Shown here piece by piece: positions 32,848 to 41,322 of a stretch of DNA of 64,000 nt. The notes below the pieces were generated by a model. That model was not told where the DNA came from. It was given only the letters and a program-made list of their open reading frames with translations, and did not search any database. Both the position numbers and the translations under genes were made by a program. The number at the start of each line of letters is the position of its first letter. Positions within the stretch are counted from its first letter, which is position 1. Source of the stretch: Streptomyces microflavus (lineage in GTDB: Bacteria > Actinomycetota > Actinomycetes > Streptomycetales > Streptomycetaceae); assembly GCF_014650075.1 (NCBI RefSeq), contig NZ_BMUG01000014.1, positions 96,824 to 160,823 on the forward strand, written 5' to 3'.

Positions 32848-35632
32848 GGGCAGCGCAGCCGCGGGACCCGGCCGTACCAGCCCCGGCACTTCGGCCTCCG
32901 TGACACCGTTCCCGGCCGTCGGCACATCGCCGTCGGACCCCGTACCCGAGGTCGTCGGCACGGAGCTCGGCACCGCCGACCCGCCTCCCGGCACCGGACC
33001 GGACTCCCCGCAGGTGAAGACCTCCCTGCAGATACTGCGCTCGCTGGACAGCGGACCGCGCGGACTCGTGGAGGCGCGGGCGGAGGAGCGGCTCACCCGG
33101 TTCGGGGAGAACGTGCTGCCCGCCTGGCGCCCGGTCTCCCGGCCCCGGCGCTTCGTCCGCAGTCTCCGGGACCCCTTCACCTCCGTACTGCTCTGTCTGG
33201 GGCTGGTCTCCGCCGTCGTCTCCGCCTGGGGCACGGCCTGCGTGATCCTGGCCCTCGTCGGGGTCAGTTGCCTGCTGCGCTCGACCGAGGAGCACCGCGC
33301 CGACCGTTCGACGGCGGCGCTCAGGGAGCTGGTGGCGACCACGGCGACGGTGGTTCGCCGGGCCTCGGCGGACGCGGCGCCCCGGGAACGGGAAGTGCCG
33401 GTGGCCGACCTGGTGCCCGGCGATGTGATCCGGCTGGGTCCGGGCGATCTCGTACCGGCCGATGTGCAGGTGCTCCGGGCGGGTGGGCTCACGGTGCATC
33501 AGTCGGCGCTGACCGGGGAGTCGGCGCCGGTGGCGAAGCACCCCCTCGACGCACCGGACCCCGCGCTCGACGGGGCCGGGCCCTTCGCGCGGCCGCAGCT
33601 GTGCTTCCAGGGCAGCAGTGTGACGTCCGGCAGCGGTACCGCGGTGATCGTGGCCACCGGTGGGGATACCCGGTTCGCCGCCGCGCACGACGGCCGGGCC
33701 CGGCAGCGGGGTGCCAGCGCCTTCGACCGGTCGGTGCAGGGCATCTCCTGGACGCTGATCCGCTTCATGCTGCTGACCCCGCCGCTGGTGCTGATGGCCA
33801 ATGCGGCGCTGCGCGGCCGGGGTCTGGAGACGCTGCCGTTCGCGGTGGCCGTGGCGGTGGGGCTCACCCCGGAGATGCTGCCCGTCATCGTCACCACCGC
33901 GCTCGCACGGGGTGCGGCCCGGCTCGCCCGTACCAGCGGAGTGATCGTCAAACGGCTGCCCGCCCTGCACGACCTGGGTGCCGTCGATGTGCTGTGCCTG
34001 GACAAGACGGGGACGCTGACCGAGGACCGGCCCGTGGTCGAAGAGGCCGTCGACGGCTCGGACCTGCCCGACCCCGGCGTACTGGGGTGGGCCGCGCTCA
34101 GCGCTCTGTGGACCCTCCAGCTGGCGGAGCTGCCCGCGCCGGACGCCCTCGACGAGGCGGTGCTGGACGCCGCCGACGAGGCCGGAGGGTGGGGGCCGTC
34201 CGCCGCGTACGAAGGTGTGGCCGCGCTGCCCTTCGATCCGGTGCGGCGGGTCGCGACCGCGGTGCTCCGGCGGCCCGGCCGGGTCGGCATCCACACGCTG
34301 GTGACCAAGGGTGCCGTGGAGGCGGTGCTCGAACGGTGTGCCCTGGACGGGGACGAGCGGGAGCGGCTGCTCGCCCTCGCCGGCCGGAAGGCGGAATCGG
34401 GGCTGCGTCTGCTGGCCGTGGCACGTGCCGACCGGCCCGCCCGGCCGGGCGCCTACACCCCGGCGGACGAGCGCGGTCTGACCTTCGTGGGCCTGGTCGC
34501 CCTGCGGGACGTCCCCACGCCGAGCGCCGCCGACGCCCTCGGCGTACTGGCCCGGCGGGGAGTGACCGTCAAGGTGCTGACCGGCGACCATCCGGGCACG
34601 GCGGCCCGCGTGTGCCAGGACCTGGGCCTTCGTACGGACGCGGTCGGCGGGGGCGACGGCATCGTCACGGCCGAGCTGGTGGACGCGCTGTCGGACGCGG
34701 AGCTGGCGCGGGTAGCGGACCGGGCGACGGTGTTCGCGCGCTGTACCCCCGAGCACAAGGCCCGGATCGTCTCGGCGCTGCGCGCCGCCGGGCACACGAC
34801 AGGATTTCTCGGCGACGGCGTCAACGATCTGCCCGCCCTGCACGCGGCCGATGTCGGCATCTGTCCGCGCAACGCGGTCGATGTGGCGCGCGAGGCGGCC
34901 GACGTCGTGCTGGCGGAGAAGGACCTCACCGCGATCGACCGGGCGGTGCGGGAGGGCCGGCACAGCAGCGGGAACATCGCGACCTATCTGCGCATCACCC
35001 TCTCCTCCAACCTGGGCAATGTCATCGCCATGCTGACGGCCGGGCTGATGCTGCCCTTCCTCCCCATGCTCCCCGCGCAGGTGCTGGTGCAGAACCTCTG
35101 CTTCGACGCGGCGCAGCTCGCCTTCGCGTTCGACCGCCCGGCGGCTTCCGCCCTGCGGGGGCCCACCGTGCTGCGGTCCCGCGACTTCCTGCGCTTCATC
35201 ACCGGCTTCGGACTGCTCAACGCCGCCGCCGACCTCGCCACCTTCGGCGTGCTGGCCCTCGCACTCCACAACGCGGCCGGGACGGACGGCGAGGCGGCGT
35301 TCCACGCCGGATGGTTCACCGAGAACCTGCTGACCCAGGCCCTCGTGCTGGTCCTGCTGCGGACGGGCCGCAGCGCCGCCGAACGCCGGGCCGGGGGTCC
35401 TCTGCGGGCCGCCGCGGCCGGACTCGCGGTGGTCGGTGTCCTGCTCCCGGTGACCCCGCTGGGGCCGTTGCTCGGGATGAGCGCCCTGCCCCCTCTCTAC
35501 TACCTGTTGCTCGGCTCGGTGCTGGGCCTGTACGCGGTGGGGCTCACGGCGGCACGGAGGCGCTACGAACGGCACCATCCGGCCGGCGTGGAGCAGGAGC
35601 GGAGCGTACGGAAGGCCGGCGCGGAACTCTGA
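32831..35632 (+). CDS. MgtA-like P-type (magnesium-type) cation ATPase
   Basis: A 933-residue P-type ATPase. The phosphorylated Asp is in DKTGTLTED (Asp391), TGES is near residue 227 and GDGVND near 661. The membrane motif VGLTPEMLPVIVTTALARGAARL followed by KRLPALHDLGAVDVLC is the signature of Mg-translocating ATPases. The N-terminal 60 residues are Pro/Ser/Gly-rich. Control by an overlapping ArsR regulator is not usual for MgtA genes, so the transported ion is uncertain. GTG 32831 is the first start in the frame. Confidence 0.88.
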   Translation: MSSVPEGSAAAGPGRTSPGTSASVTPFPAVGTSPSDPVPEVVGTELGTADPPPGTGPDSPQVKTSLQILRSLDSGPRGLVEARAEERLTRFGENVLPAWRPVSRPRRFVRSLRDPFTSVLLCLGLVSAVVSAWGTACVILALVGVSCLLRSTEEHRADRSTAALRELVATTATVVRRASADAAPREREVPVADLVPGDVIRLGPGDLVPADVQVLRAGGLTVHQSALTGESAPVAKHPLDAPDPALDGAGPFARPQLCFQGSSVTSGSGTAVIVATGGDTRFAAAHDGRARQRGASAFDRSVQGISWTLIRFMLLTPPLVLMANAALRGRGLETLPFAVAVAVGLTPEMLPVIVTTALARGAARLARTSGVIVKRLPALHDLGAVDVLCLDKTGTLTEDRPVVEEAVDGSDLPDPGVLGWAALSALWTLQLAELPAPDALDEAVLDAADEAGGWGPSAAYEGVAALPFDPVRRVATAVLRRPGRVGIHTLVTKGAVEAVLERCALDGDERERLLALAGRKAESGLRLLAVARADRPARPGAYTPADERGLTFVGLVALRDVPTPSAADALGVLARRGVTVKVLTGDHPGTAARVCQDLGLRTDAVGGGDGIVTAELVDALSDAELARVADRATVFARCTPEHKARIVSALRAAGHTTGFLGDGVNDLPALHAADVGICPRNAVDVAREAADVVLAEKDLTAIDRAVREGRHSSGNIATYLRITLSSNLGNVIAMLTAGLMLPFLPMLPAQVLVQNLCFDAAQLAFAFDRPAASALRGPTVLRSRDFLRFITGFGLLNAAADLATFGVLALALHNAAGTDGEAAFHAGWFTENLLTQALVLVLLRTGRSAAERRAGGPLRAAAAGLAVVGVLLPVTPLGPLLGMSALPPLYYLLLGSVLGLYAVGLTAARRRYERHHPAGVEQERSVRKAGAEL

Positions 35633-35666
35633 GGGGGCGGCCGTCCCGGCCCCACGGCACAGTTGT

Positions 35667-35690
35667 ACAGTTGCGCAATGCGGCAACTGT
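35667..35690. promoter_or_regulatory. palindrome between the ATPase and tatA
   Basis: ACAGTTGC at 35667-35674 and its perfect complement GCAACTGT at 35683-35690, with 8 bases between; the centre adds further symmetry (TTGCGCAA). A related direct copy of ACAGTTG starts at 35660. It lies between the ATPase stop and the tatA start and could be an operator of tatA or a regulatory element of the transcript. Confidence 0.5.
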
Positions 35691-35723
35691 TGCCGTGTCG
35701 ACGGAGAGAAGGGCGGGACCAGA

Positions 35724-35888
35724 ATGTTGCGCAACGGCCTGGAGCCCTGGCACCTGTTGATCCTGGCCGTCGTGGTGGTCGTGCTCTTCGGTTCGAAGAA
35801 GCTGCCGGACACCGCCCGCGCCCTGGGGAAGTCGATGCGCATCCTCAGGAGCGAGGCGAAGGCCATGAAGGACGAGGAAGCCCGCTGA
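35724..35888 (+). CDS. tatA: short twin-arginine translocase subunit TatA
   Basis: A 54-residue protein: short polar start, a single hydrophobic helix with a Trp-His boundary (LEPWHLLILAVVVVVLFGSKKLPDTARALGKSMR) followed by an amphipathic helix and acidic tail. The Phe-Gly hinge with KKLPD is the family hallmark. TatA forms the pore-like oligomer of the Tat system. At 54 residues it is shorter than the usual 80-100 but complete in the core. ATG 35724 has GGGACCAGA upstream and lacks a strong ribosome site. It is a second, isolated copy. Confidence 0.88.
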   Translation: MLRNGLEPWHLLILAVVVVVLFGSKKLPDTARALGKSMRILRSEAKAMKDEEAR

Positions 35889-36107
35889 CCCCCGGGGGCC
35901 CGGCAACCCGGACCGGGCACTCGGCCGCCGTTCATTTCACGGCTTGCGCAATCCGGGAACCCAGAAGGCCGCATGGGGCGTTTCTACGAGTAGCGGCCAC
36001 ACGAGTGACAGCAACGCAGCACGCTTGACGGATGACAGATCGAGGGATCCACCGATTCGGCGATCACCGATCAGACGTGCGGACCGACGGAACACTGGAG
36101 GAAATTC

Positions 36108-36683
36108 ATGGGTGTGAGCCTGGCGAAGGGCGGCAACGTCTCCCTGTCGAAGGAGGCCCCCGGCCTGACGGCCGTGACGGTCGGCCTCGGCTGGGACGTA
36201 CGGACCACGACCGGAGCCGATCACGACCTGGATGCCAGTGCGCTGCTGTGCTCCGAGGCGGGCAAGGTCCTCTCCGACGGCCACTTCGTCTTCTACAACA
36301 ACCTCACCAGTCCCGACGGTTCGGTCCGCCACACCGGGGACAACCTGACGGGTGAGGGCGAGGGGGACGACGAGTCGGTCGAGGTCGACCTGGCCTCGGT
36401 CCCCGCCGAGATCGCGAAGATCGTGTTCCCGGTCTCGATCCATGACGCCCAGAGCCGGGGCCAGAGCTTCGGCCAGGTGCGCAACGCCTTCATCCGCGTG
36501 GTGAACCGGGCGAACGGTGTCGAGCTGGCCCGCTACGACCTGAGCGAGGACGCCTCCACCGAGACCGCGATGGTCTTCGGCGAGCTCTACCGGCACGGCG
36601 CCGAGTGGAAGTTCCGGGCCGTCGGCCAGGGGTACGCATCGGGGCTCGCCGGCATCGCGTCCGACTACGGCGTCAACGTCTGA
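36108..36683 (+). CDS. TerD family protein
   Basis: A 191-residue TerD-domain protein. It begins MGVSLAKGGNVSLSKEAPG, followed by LGWDVRTTTGADHDLDASALL, HFVFYNNLTSPDGSVRHTGDN and ETAMVFGELYRHGAEWKFRAVGQGYASGLAGIA, all family motifs that bind calcium through acidic loops. TerD proteins are widespread in Streptomyces and act in stress responses and differentiation. It stands alone; no terA-F cluster is nearby. ATG 36108 follows AGGAAAT. Confidence 0.93.
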   Translation: MGVSLAKGGNVSLSKEAPGLTAVTVGLGWDVRTTTGADHDLDASALLCSEAGKVLSDGHFVFYNNLTSPDGSVRHTGDNLTGEGEGDDESVEVDLASVPAEIAKIVFPVSIHDAQSRGQSFGQVRNAFIRVVNRANGVELARYDLSEDASTETAMVFGELYRHGAEWKFRAVGQGYASGLAGIASDYGVNV

Positions 36684-36829
36684 CCGGAACGAGCTTTCTG
36701 ACCGGGACGAGCTTCGGGCGCCCGGACGGCACTGCGAGTCGGGCGCCCGGCGGCCCCGCCGGGACCCGTGGGCCCGGGCCCGTGCTCCGTGGCGTTCCGT
36801 TCGGGCGTCGGCTGCGCGATCATGTCCGC

Positions 36830-37429
36830 ATGGCCGATCACCACACCCACGTCCTGGACTTCTTCACCCCGCGCGCGGCCGGCTGGGACAGCCGCTTCCC
36901 CGACGACGGCCCGGCCTATGCCGCCGCGGCCGGTCTGCTCGGGCTGCGGCCCGGGGACGCCGTGCTCGACGCCGGCTGCGGAACCGGTCGCGCGCTCCCG
37001 GCCCTGCGCGCGGTCGTCGGTCCGCGTGGGACCGTGCTGGGCGCCGACCTCACCCCCGCGATGCTGGAGGAAGCGGCACGGGCGGGGCGTGGGGAGAGCG
37101 GCACGCTGCTCCGCGCCGACGTCGCACGGCTGCCGCTGCGCGACGGGGCGCTGGACGCGGTGTTCGGGGCAGGGCTGATCTCGCATCTGGCCCGCCCGGA
37201 GGCCGATATGACCGAGCTCGCCCGAGTGGTGCGGCCGGGTGGGGTGCTGGCCCTGTTCCACCCGATCGGCCGGGCCGCCCTGGCCGCGCGGCACGGGCGA
37301 GCCCTCACCGACGACGATCTGCGGGCCGAGCCCGTCCTGCGGGCTCTGCTGGCCGGTTCGGGGTGGCGGCTGGACTCCTACACCGACGAGGACGACCGCT
37401 TCCTCGCCCTCGCCGTACGCCGGTCCTGA
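36830..37429 (+). CDS. class I SAM-dependent methyltransferase
   Basis: A 199-residue Rossmann-fold methyltransferase. Motif I is VLDAGCGTGRALPAL at about residues 42-56, GADLTPAMLEEA is motif II, and ALDAVFGAGLISHLARPE motif IV. The substrate is unknown. ATG 36830 starts MADHHTHVLDFFTPRAAGWD; the frame is open upstream into a region of repeats, so a longer form is unlikely. Confidence 0.85.
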   Translation: MADHHTHVLDFFTPRAAGWDSRFPDDGPAYAAAAGLLGLRPGDAVLDAGCGTGRALPALRAVVGPRGTVLGADLTPAMLEEAARAGRGESGTLLRADVARLPLRDGALDAVFGAGLISHLARPEADMTELARVVRPGGVLALFHPIGRAALAARHGRALTDDDLRAEPVLRALLAGSGWRLDSYTDEDDRFLALAVRRS

Positions 37430-37499
37430 CGGACCACCAGCCCGGCCCCGGTCCCGTACACCAGCTCTCGCGGCGGTACGGGGGCGGCGCCCCGCATCC

Positions 37500-38285
37500 T
37501 CACAGGACGCTGCCCGCGACGGCTGCGGCCAGCACATCGGGGCGGTCGAACATGACGTTGTGCCCGGCCCCGGGCACCTCGATCACCCGCACGCCCGAGG
37601 CGATCAGCTCGGCGGCGCCGAGGAGTCCGCCGCTCAGCGTCCCCTGGAGGTAGCACCGCTCCGCCGGTGACTCCAGCAGCATCCGCCGGACCGTCGGGGC
37701 GGTCCCCCGGACCAGTCCGGTGGCCGAGCGGTGCAGTGCCAGCGGGTCCGCCAGGCGCATGGTCGCCGCCCAGGTGGGGCCGGAGCGCCGCAGGACCTCG
37801 GCGAAGCCGCCGCCATGGACGAACTCCTCCTCGGTGTACGTGGCGATGGAACTGCTGCCGGCGGTCGGCGGCGGGGCCGGGTCGAGGTTCGCCTCTGTGA
37901 GGACCAGGCCCGAGACGAGATCGGGGCGCCGGTGGGCGAGTACGACGGACACCGAGCCGCCCATGCTGTGCCCGACGATCAGGCCGCCACGGACACCCGC
38001 CGTGTCCAGGACCGCGGCGAGCGCGTCGGCGTGGTCCTCCAGCGTGTAGCCGAAGCCTGCGGGACGGTCGCTGATGCCGTGTCCGGGAAGGTCGACGAAG
38101 AGCGACCGGCGACCGGACAGGGCCGGGTGGGCCGCCACATGGGCGTGATAGACGGCCGACATCGCGCCCAGCCCGTGCACATAGACCGTGGCCGCCCCCG
38201 CGACGCCGCCGTCCCCTCCCCCGCTCCCGGCCGCCTCGGTCCACCTGATCAGACCGCCCCGTCCGTCGAACTCGACCTCGTACAC
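37500..38285 (-). CDS. alpha/beta hydrolase
   Basis: A 261-residue alpha/beta hydrolase. The oxyanion HG is in VYVHGLGAMSAV, the nucleophile elbow is GHSMGG (about residues 105-110), the acid is near the fourth quarter and the catalytic His is in PGAGHNVMFDRPDVLAAAV. Start GTG 38285 (VYEVEFDGRGG) has GAAGGGAGAA upstream. It is divergent from a PadR regulator and likely under its control. Substrate unknown. Confidence 0.85.
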   Translation of the reverse strand: MYEVEFDGRGGLIRWTEAAGSGGGDGGVAGAATVYVHGLGAMSAVYHAHVAAHPALSGRRSLFVDLPGHGISDRPAGFGYTLEDHADALAAVLDTAGVRGGLIVGHSMGGSVSVVLAHRRPDLVSGLVLTEANLDPAPPPTAGSSSIATYTEEEFVHGGGFAEVLRRSGPTWAATMRLADPLALHRSATGLVRGTAPTVRRMLLESPAERCYLQGTLSGGLLGAAELIASGVRVIEVPGAGHNVMFDRPDVLAAAVAGSVL

Positions 38286-38360
38286 CGCGTTCTCCCTTCG
38301 TCGCCCGGCGCCGGGCACACCGTGTGGCACCGGCCCGGCTCCACCGTCCGGTCGTGAACA

Positions 38361-38378
38361 TACCTCGACACCGAGGTA
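38361..38378. promoter_or_regulatory. candidate PadR operator
   Basis: TACCTCG at 38361-38367 and CGAGGTA at 38372-38378 form a perfect dyad with a 4-base spacer; a second half (GGCGAGGTAT) recurs at about 38403-38413. It is in the region between the divergent hydrolase and padR genes (38286-38429), which also contains a TATCGGCGATAGGAT segment close to the padR start. Confidence 0.55.
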
Positions 38379-38429
38379 CTACGTCAACGGAGTACTATGT
38401 CGGCGAGGTATCGGCGATAGGATGCGGGA

Positions 38430-38960
38430 ATGCTGGAGCTGGCCATCCTCGGATTCCTCTACGACACCCCACTGCACGGCTACGAGCTGCGCAAACGCCT
38501 CACGGCGCTGATCGGGCACGTGCGCCCCGTACCGGAGAGCACGCTCTACCCGGCGATCAAGCGGCTGGAGAAGGCGGGGCTGCTGGCACGGGAGACGCAG
38601 CCGGGTGCCACAGCAGCTCCGCGCCAGGTACTGACCCTCACCGGGCCGGGCCGGGCGCAGCTGCGCGACCGGCTGGCCTCCCCGGAGCGTGCGGACATCA
38701 CCGACGAGAACCGGTGGTTCGTCCTGCTGGCCTTCCTCCGGCACCTTCCGGACCCCTCGGCGCAGGCGGATGTGCTGCGCCGGCGACTGGTGTTCCTGGA
38801 GGAACCCGCGAGCTTCTTCTACGAAGGTGACCGGCCGCTGCGCGCCGAGGAGATGGAGGACCCCTTCCGCAGAGGTGTCCTCACCATCGCGCGGGCGACC
38901 GGTGAAGCGGAACTCGGATGGCTGCGGACCACCCTGGAGTCACTCGACGGGCACGTCTGA
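38430..38960 (+). CDS. PadR family transcriptional regulator
   Basis: A 176-residue PadR-type regulator: a winged helix at residues 1-85 (LELAILGFLYDTPLHGYELRKRL, VPESTLYPAIKRLEKAGLLA) followed by a C-terminal dimerisation helix region. It is divergent from the hydrolase, with a symmetrical operator-like sequence between them. ATG 38430. Its last 21 bases overlap the convergent oxygenase gene. Confidence 0.9.
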   Translation: MLELAILGFLYDTPLHGYELRKRLTALIGHVRPVPESTLYPAIKRLEKAGLLARETQPGATAAPRQVLTLTGPGRAQLRDRLASPERADITDENRWFVLLAFLRHLPDPSAQADVLRRRLVFLEEPASFFYEGDRPLRAEEMEDPFRRGVLTIARATGEAELGWLRTTLESLDGHV

Positions 38961-39848
38961 CGGCCGCCGATGGCCGGGAACCGGGCAGCCGCGGACGCCC
39001 GGGGTGGGGAACGTACCGAGCGCGGCGATCTCGTAGCCGTCCGAGTAGCCCTTGATCTCGGGGTTCTGGCGTGCGTAGTGCGGCTTGCGACGCGGCGGCA
39101 GGAGTCGCACGGCGCGGGCGCGCAGGCGAAGGGCGCCCCGGGTCAGCCCGCGGGCCACGGGTCCCGGGCGCTGGTAGCGGAATGCCCTCAGCAGTGAGTC
39201 GTCCAGGAGCGCGAGGCTGGCGCCTCGGACCACCGGGGCGAGCGGTGCCGGGTACCAGGAGGCCATGAGCGCCAGGGTGGCGTCGGAGACCCTGCGGGCT
39301 CCTTCGTCCCAGCCGAAGTGATCGCGCTCGTAGGTGTCGAGGGTGCGCTCGAAGTCCTCGTAGCTCTGCGGGAGGTCTTTGATCCCCATCCGGGCGCCCA
39401 GGGTGCGGTAGTAGGCGGCGAAGGCCCGCAGCTCGTGGTCGGAGAGCCGGCGCCAGCCGTAGTCGTCCAGCCAGCGCTTCGGGGTGACGACGAAGGTGCA
39501 CAGGACGTAGCGCATGTCGTCGTTGCTGATGTCGTAGCTGCGGTGCATCTGGTTGATCCGGCGGACGGCGGTGCGGCCCTCCTCGGTGTCGAATCCGTGC
39601 TCCACCACGGTGTCGAGGAGCAGGGCGGTGTCGTCGTACCGCTTCTGCGAACGCCCCGTCAACTGTGCTGTCTCATCGAGGAGTCGGCCGATGCTGGGCA
39701 CGGCATAGGTGCGGTAGAGGGCCAGTTCGAGGGCGCGGGTGATGTCCCAGGGGAACTCGTAGCTGACGGTGAGGCGGTAGATCTCCAGGAAGTCCCGTTC
39801 CGGGTCGAGTCGCTGAATGTCCTTCAGCCGGCCGTAGCGCTGAACCAT
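38940..39848 (-). CDS. MpaB-like oxygenase (DUF2236 family) protein
   Basis: A 302-residue protein of the oxygenase MpaB/DUF2236 family. DRDFLEIYRLTVSYEFPWDITRALELALYRTYAVPSIGRLL is the conserved N-terminal region, followed by INQMHRSYDISNDDMRYVLCTFV, in which His and Asp/Tyr residues bind the heme or metal. Family members include latex-clearing and fungal ring-cleaving enzymes. ATG 39848 has GGGGAAGAG upstream. Substrate unknown. Confidence 0.85.
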   Translation of the reverse strand: MVQRYGRLKDIQRLDPERDFLEIYRLTVSYEFPWDITRALELALYRTYAVPSIGRLLDETAQLTGRSQKRYDDTALLLDTVVEHGFDTEEGRTAVRRINQMHRSYDISNDDMRYVLCTFVVTPKRWLDDYGWRRLSDHELRAFAAYYRTLGARMGIKDLPQSYEDFERTLDTYERDHFGWDEGARRVSDATLALMASWYPAPLAPVVRGASLALLDDSLLRAFRYQRPGPVARGLTRGALRLRARAVRLLPPRRKPHYARQNPEIKGYSDGYEIAALGTFPTPGVRGCPVPGHRRPSDVPVE

Positions 39849-40074
39849 GCTCTTCCCCTCGCTCGTCCGAAGGTTCAACCTTACGCGGATCGTCCCGTAC
39901 GTCCCGGTCCTTCCCGGCCACAGTCACCCGGCCGGGGCGTCGGCGGTATCCGGCCCCCCGCCTCCCTTCAGGGCCTCGACGGCGGGGTTACCCACTGGTT
40001 AAGGTGCGCCGACGGACGACGCGAAGGGAGCCCGGGCGGCGGGTGGCCCCGCGATCGGGAATGAGGGGAACGCT

Positions 40075-40989
40075 GTGGCCGGTGCGGACGCCGACGACGC
40101 GCTGCTTGTGCTGACTGCGATGCTGCTGACCCCTGCCCGCTTCCCGAGTGTGCTGGGCGACGACTATGTGGCCGCGTGCGCCGCGCTCACCCTCGAACCG
40201 TACGAGGAGGGTTACGGTCTCGTCCTCGGCCAGGACGGCGAAGGGGCACGCTGGACGGTGGTCGTGGACGACGTCTCGCTGGTGGCCGTGGCCATCGCCG
40301 CGTGGGACTGCGGTATGGCGCACGACCTCTCGCCCGACGAGCGCTCCGTGGTGTGCGCGCTGCCCGGCTGGCCGCTGGCCCTGACTGTCGCGGCGCCCGG
40401 TGTGCCCGCCCCGCACGACCCGGAGACGGACGGGCTGGGCCCTGCGCCGCTGACTCCTCCGGACCCGGAGTCCTGGGGTCCCGCGCAACGGCGGCTCGGG
40501 GCCGACGAGATCGCGGAGCGGTGGGCGCTGTGGCGGGAGCAGATCGATGACGCGGCGTTCGTCCGGCCGGACGGCGAGCGGCGCGGGGAGGCGGCCGAGG
40601 GCCCCGGGAGCGACGGGGCGGGAAGCGAGAACAGCGGCGGGCCGGGGAGCGGCGACGAGCCGGGGAGCGGGAGCACGGTCGGAGGCGGGGGCGCGGAGTC
40701 CGGTGCCCCTGCGGCCGGTCACCACCCCGGCGTACGGCGGGCTCTGTCGGAGGCCGTCGCCTATACGAGGACTCCGCCGCCACCCGGCCGGATCCGCTCC
40801 GTCTTCGCCTCGGCCGACACGCGCACCCTGCGCGTCGACGGCCCGGGATGGTCGATGGTCGCCAGGACCGACGACATAGCGCTGATCCTGCTGGACGAGG
40901 AGCCGGGCGCGGTCCTGCCCGTCGGCCGCGGTCCTGCCCTGCCGGGCCTGCTGGAGGCTCTCGACGCACTGGCTCCGCATCCGGCGTGA
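40075..40989 (+). CDS. conserved hypothetical protein
   Basis: A 304-residue soluble protein of two recognisable halves: an N-terminal alpha-beta part (ALLVLTAMLLTPARFPSVLGDDYVAAC, WTVVVDDVSLVAVAIAAWD) and a C-terminal strand domain (RTLRVDGPGWSMVARTDDIALILLDEEPG) linked by a disordered Gly/Ser/Glu stretch (residues about 170-230). No catalytic motif is visible. GTG 40075 follows GAGGGG. The distribution in Streptomyces suggests a cytoplasmic accessory protein; no function is proposed. Confidence 0.65.
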   Translation: MAGADADDALLVLTAMLLTPARFPSVLGDDYVAACAALTLEPYEEGYGLVLGQDGEGARWTVVVDDVSLVAVAIAAWDCGMAHDLSPDERSVVCALPGWPLALTVAAPGVPAPHDPETDGLGPAPLTPPDPESWGPAQRRLGADEIAERWALWREQIDDAAFVRPDGERRGEAAEGPGSDGAGSENSGGPGSGDEPGSGSTVGGGGAESGAPAAGHHPGVRRALSEAVAYTRTPPPPGRIRSVFASADTRTLRVDGPGWSMVARTDDIALILLDEEPGAVLPVGRGPALPGLLEALDALAPHPA

Positions 40990-41020
40990 CCGCGGCCGGC
41001 GTGGCCCGCGATCCGGTGTC

Positions 41021-41043
41021 GGGGCCCGCTACGGGCGGGCCCC
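41021..41043. terminator. convergent GC hairpin
   Basis: GGGGCCCGC (41021-41029) and GCGGGCCCC (41035-41043) pair perfectly across a 5-base loop in the gap between the hypothetical gene at 40075 and the small membrane gene at 41048. Confidence 0.5.
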
Positions 41044-41047
41044 CGGC

Positions 41048-41230
41048 TCAGCGGCCGATCTCCTTGCGGTTGATCCTGCGGAGCCTGCGTCGCTGGGACG
41101 GGTCCAGCAGCAGATAGCCCGCGACGGGAACGCCGATCACCACCAGAAGCGCCCACCAGAATCCGATCAGGGGCCACAGGACGGCCGCAGCCACCACTCC
41201 CGCGACAGCGACCTTCGCACCGTTCGACAT
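41048..41230 (-). CDS. small two-helix membrane protein
   Basis: A 60-residue protein with two hydrophobic segments (KVAVAGVVAAAVLWPLIGFWWALLVVIGVPVAGYLLL) and a basic C-terminal tail (RRRLRRINRKEI). Likely an integral membrane protein of the small-protein class; not recognised. ATG 41230. Confidence 0.68.
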   Translation of the reverse strand: MSNGAKVAVAGVVAAAVLWPLIGFWWALLVVIGVPVAGYLLLDPSQRRRLRRINRKEIGR

Positions 41231-41322
41231 GGTCCACGCCTCCTTCGCGGCCGGCGCCGCTTCTGTCCTGTCAACGCGTCTGTGCGTCCTTACGTTCCCC
41301 CCACTGTCCCCCGTGACGCCCG

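Noticed and set aside
32771..35974. 1067-codon minus-strand frame opposite the ATPase
   Set aside because: Shadow; the ATPase has DKTGT, TGES and GDGVND on the plus strand.
36684..36829. tandem repeat TGACCGG-ACGAGCTT downstream of the TerD gene
   Set aside because: Two near-copies of a 16-base unit only; too short to argue for anything but terminator-adjacent GC sequence.
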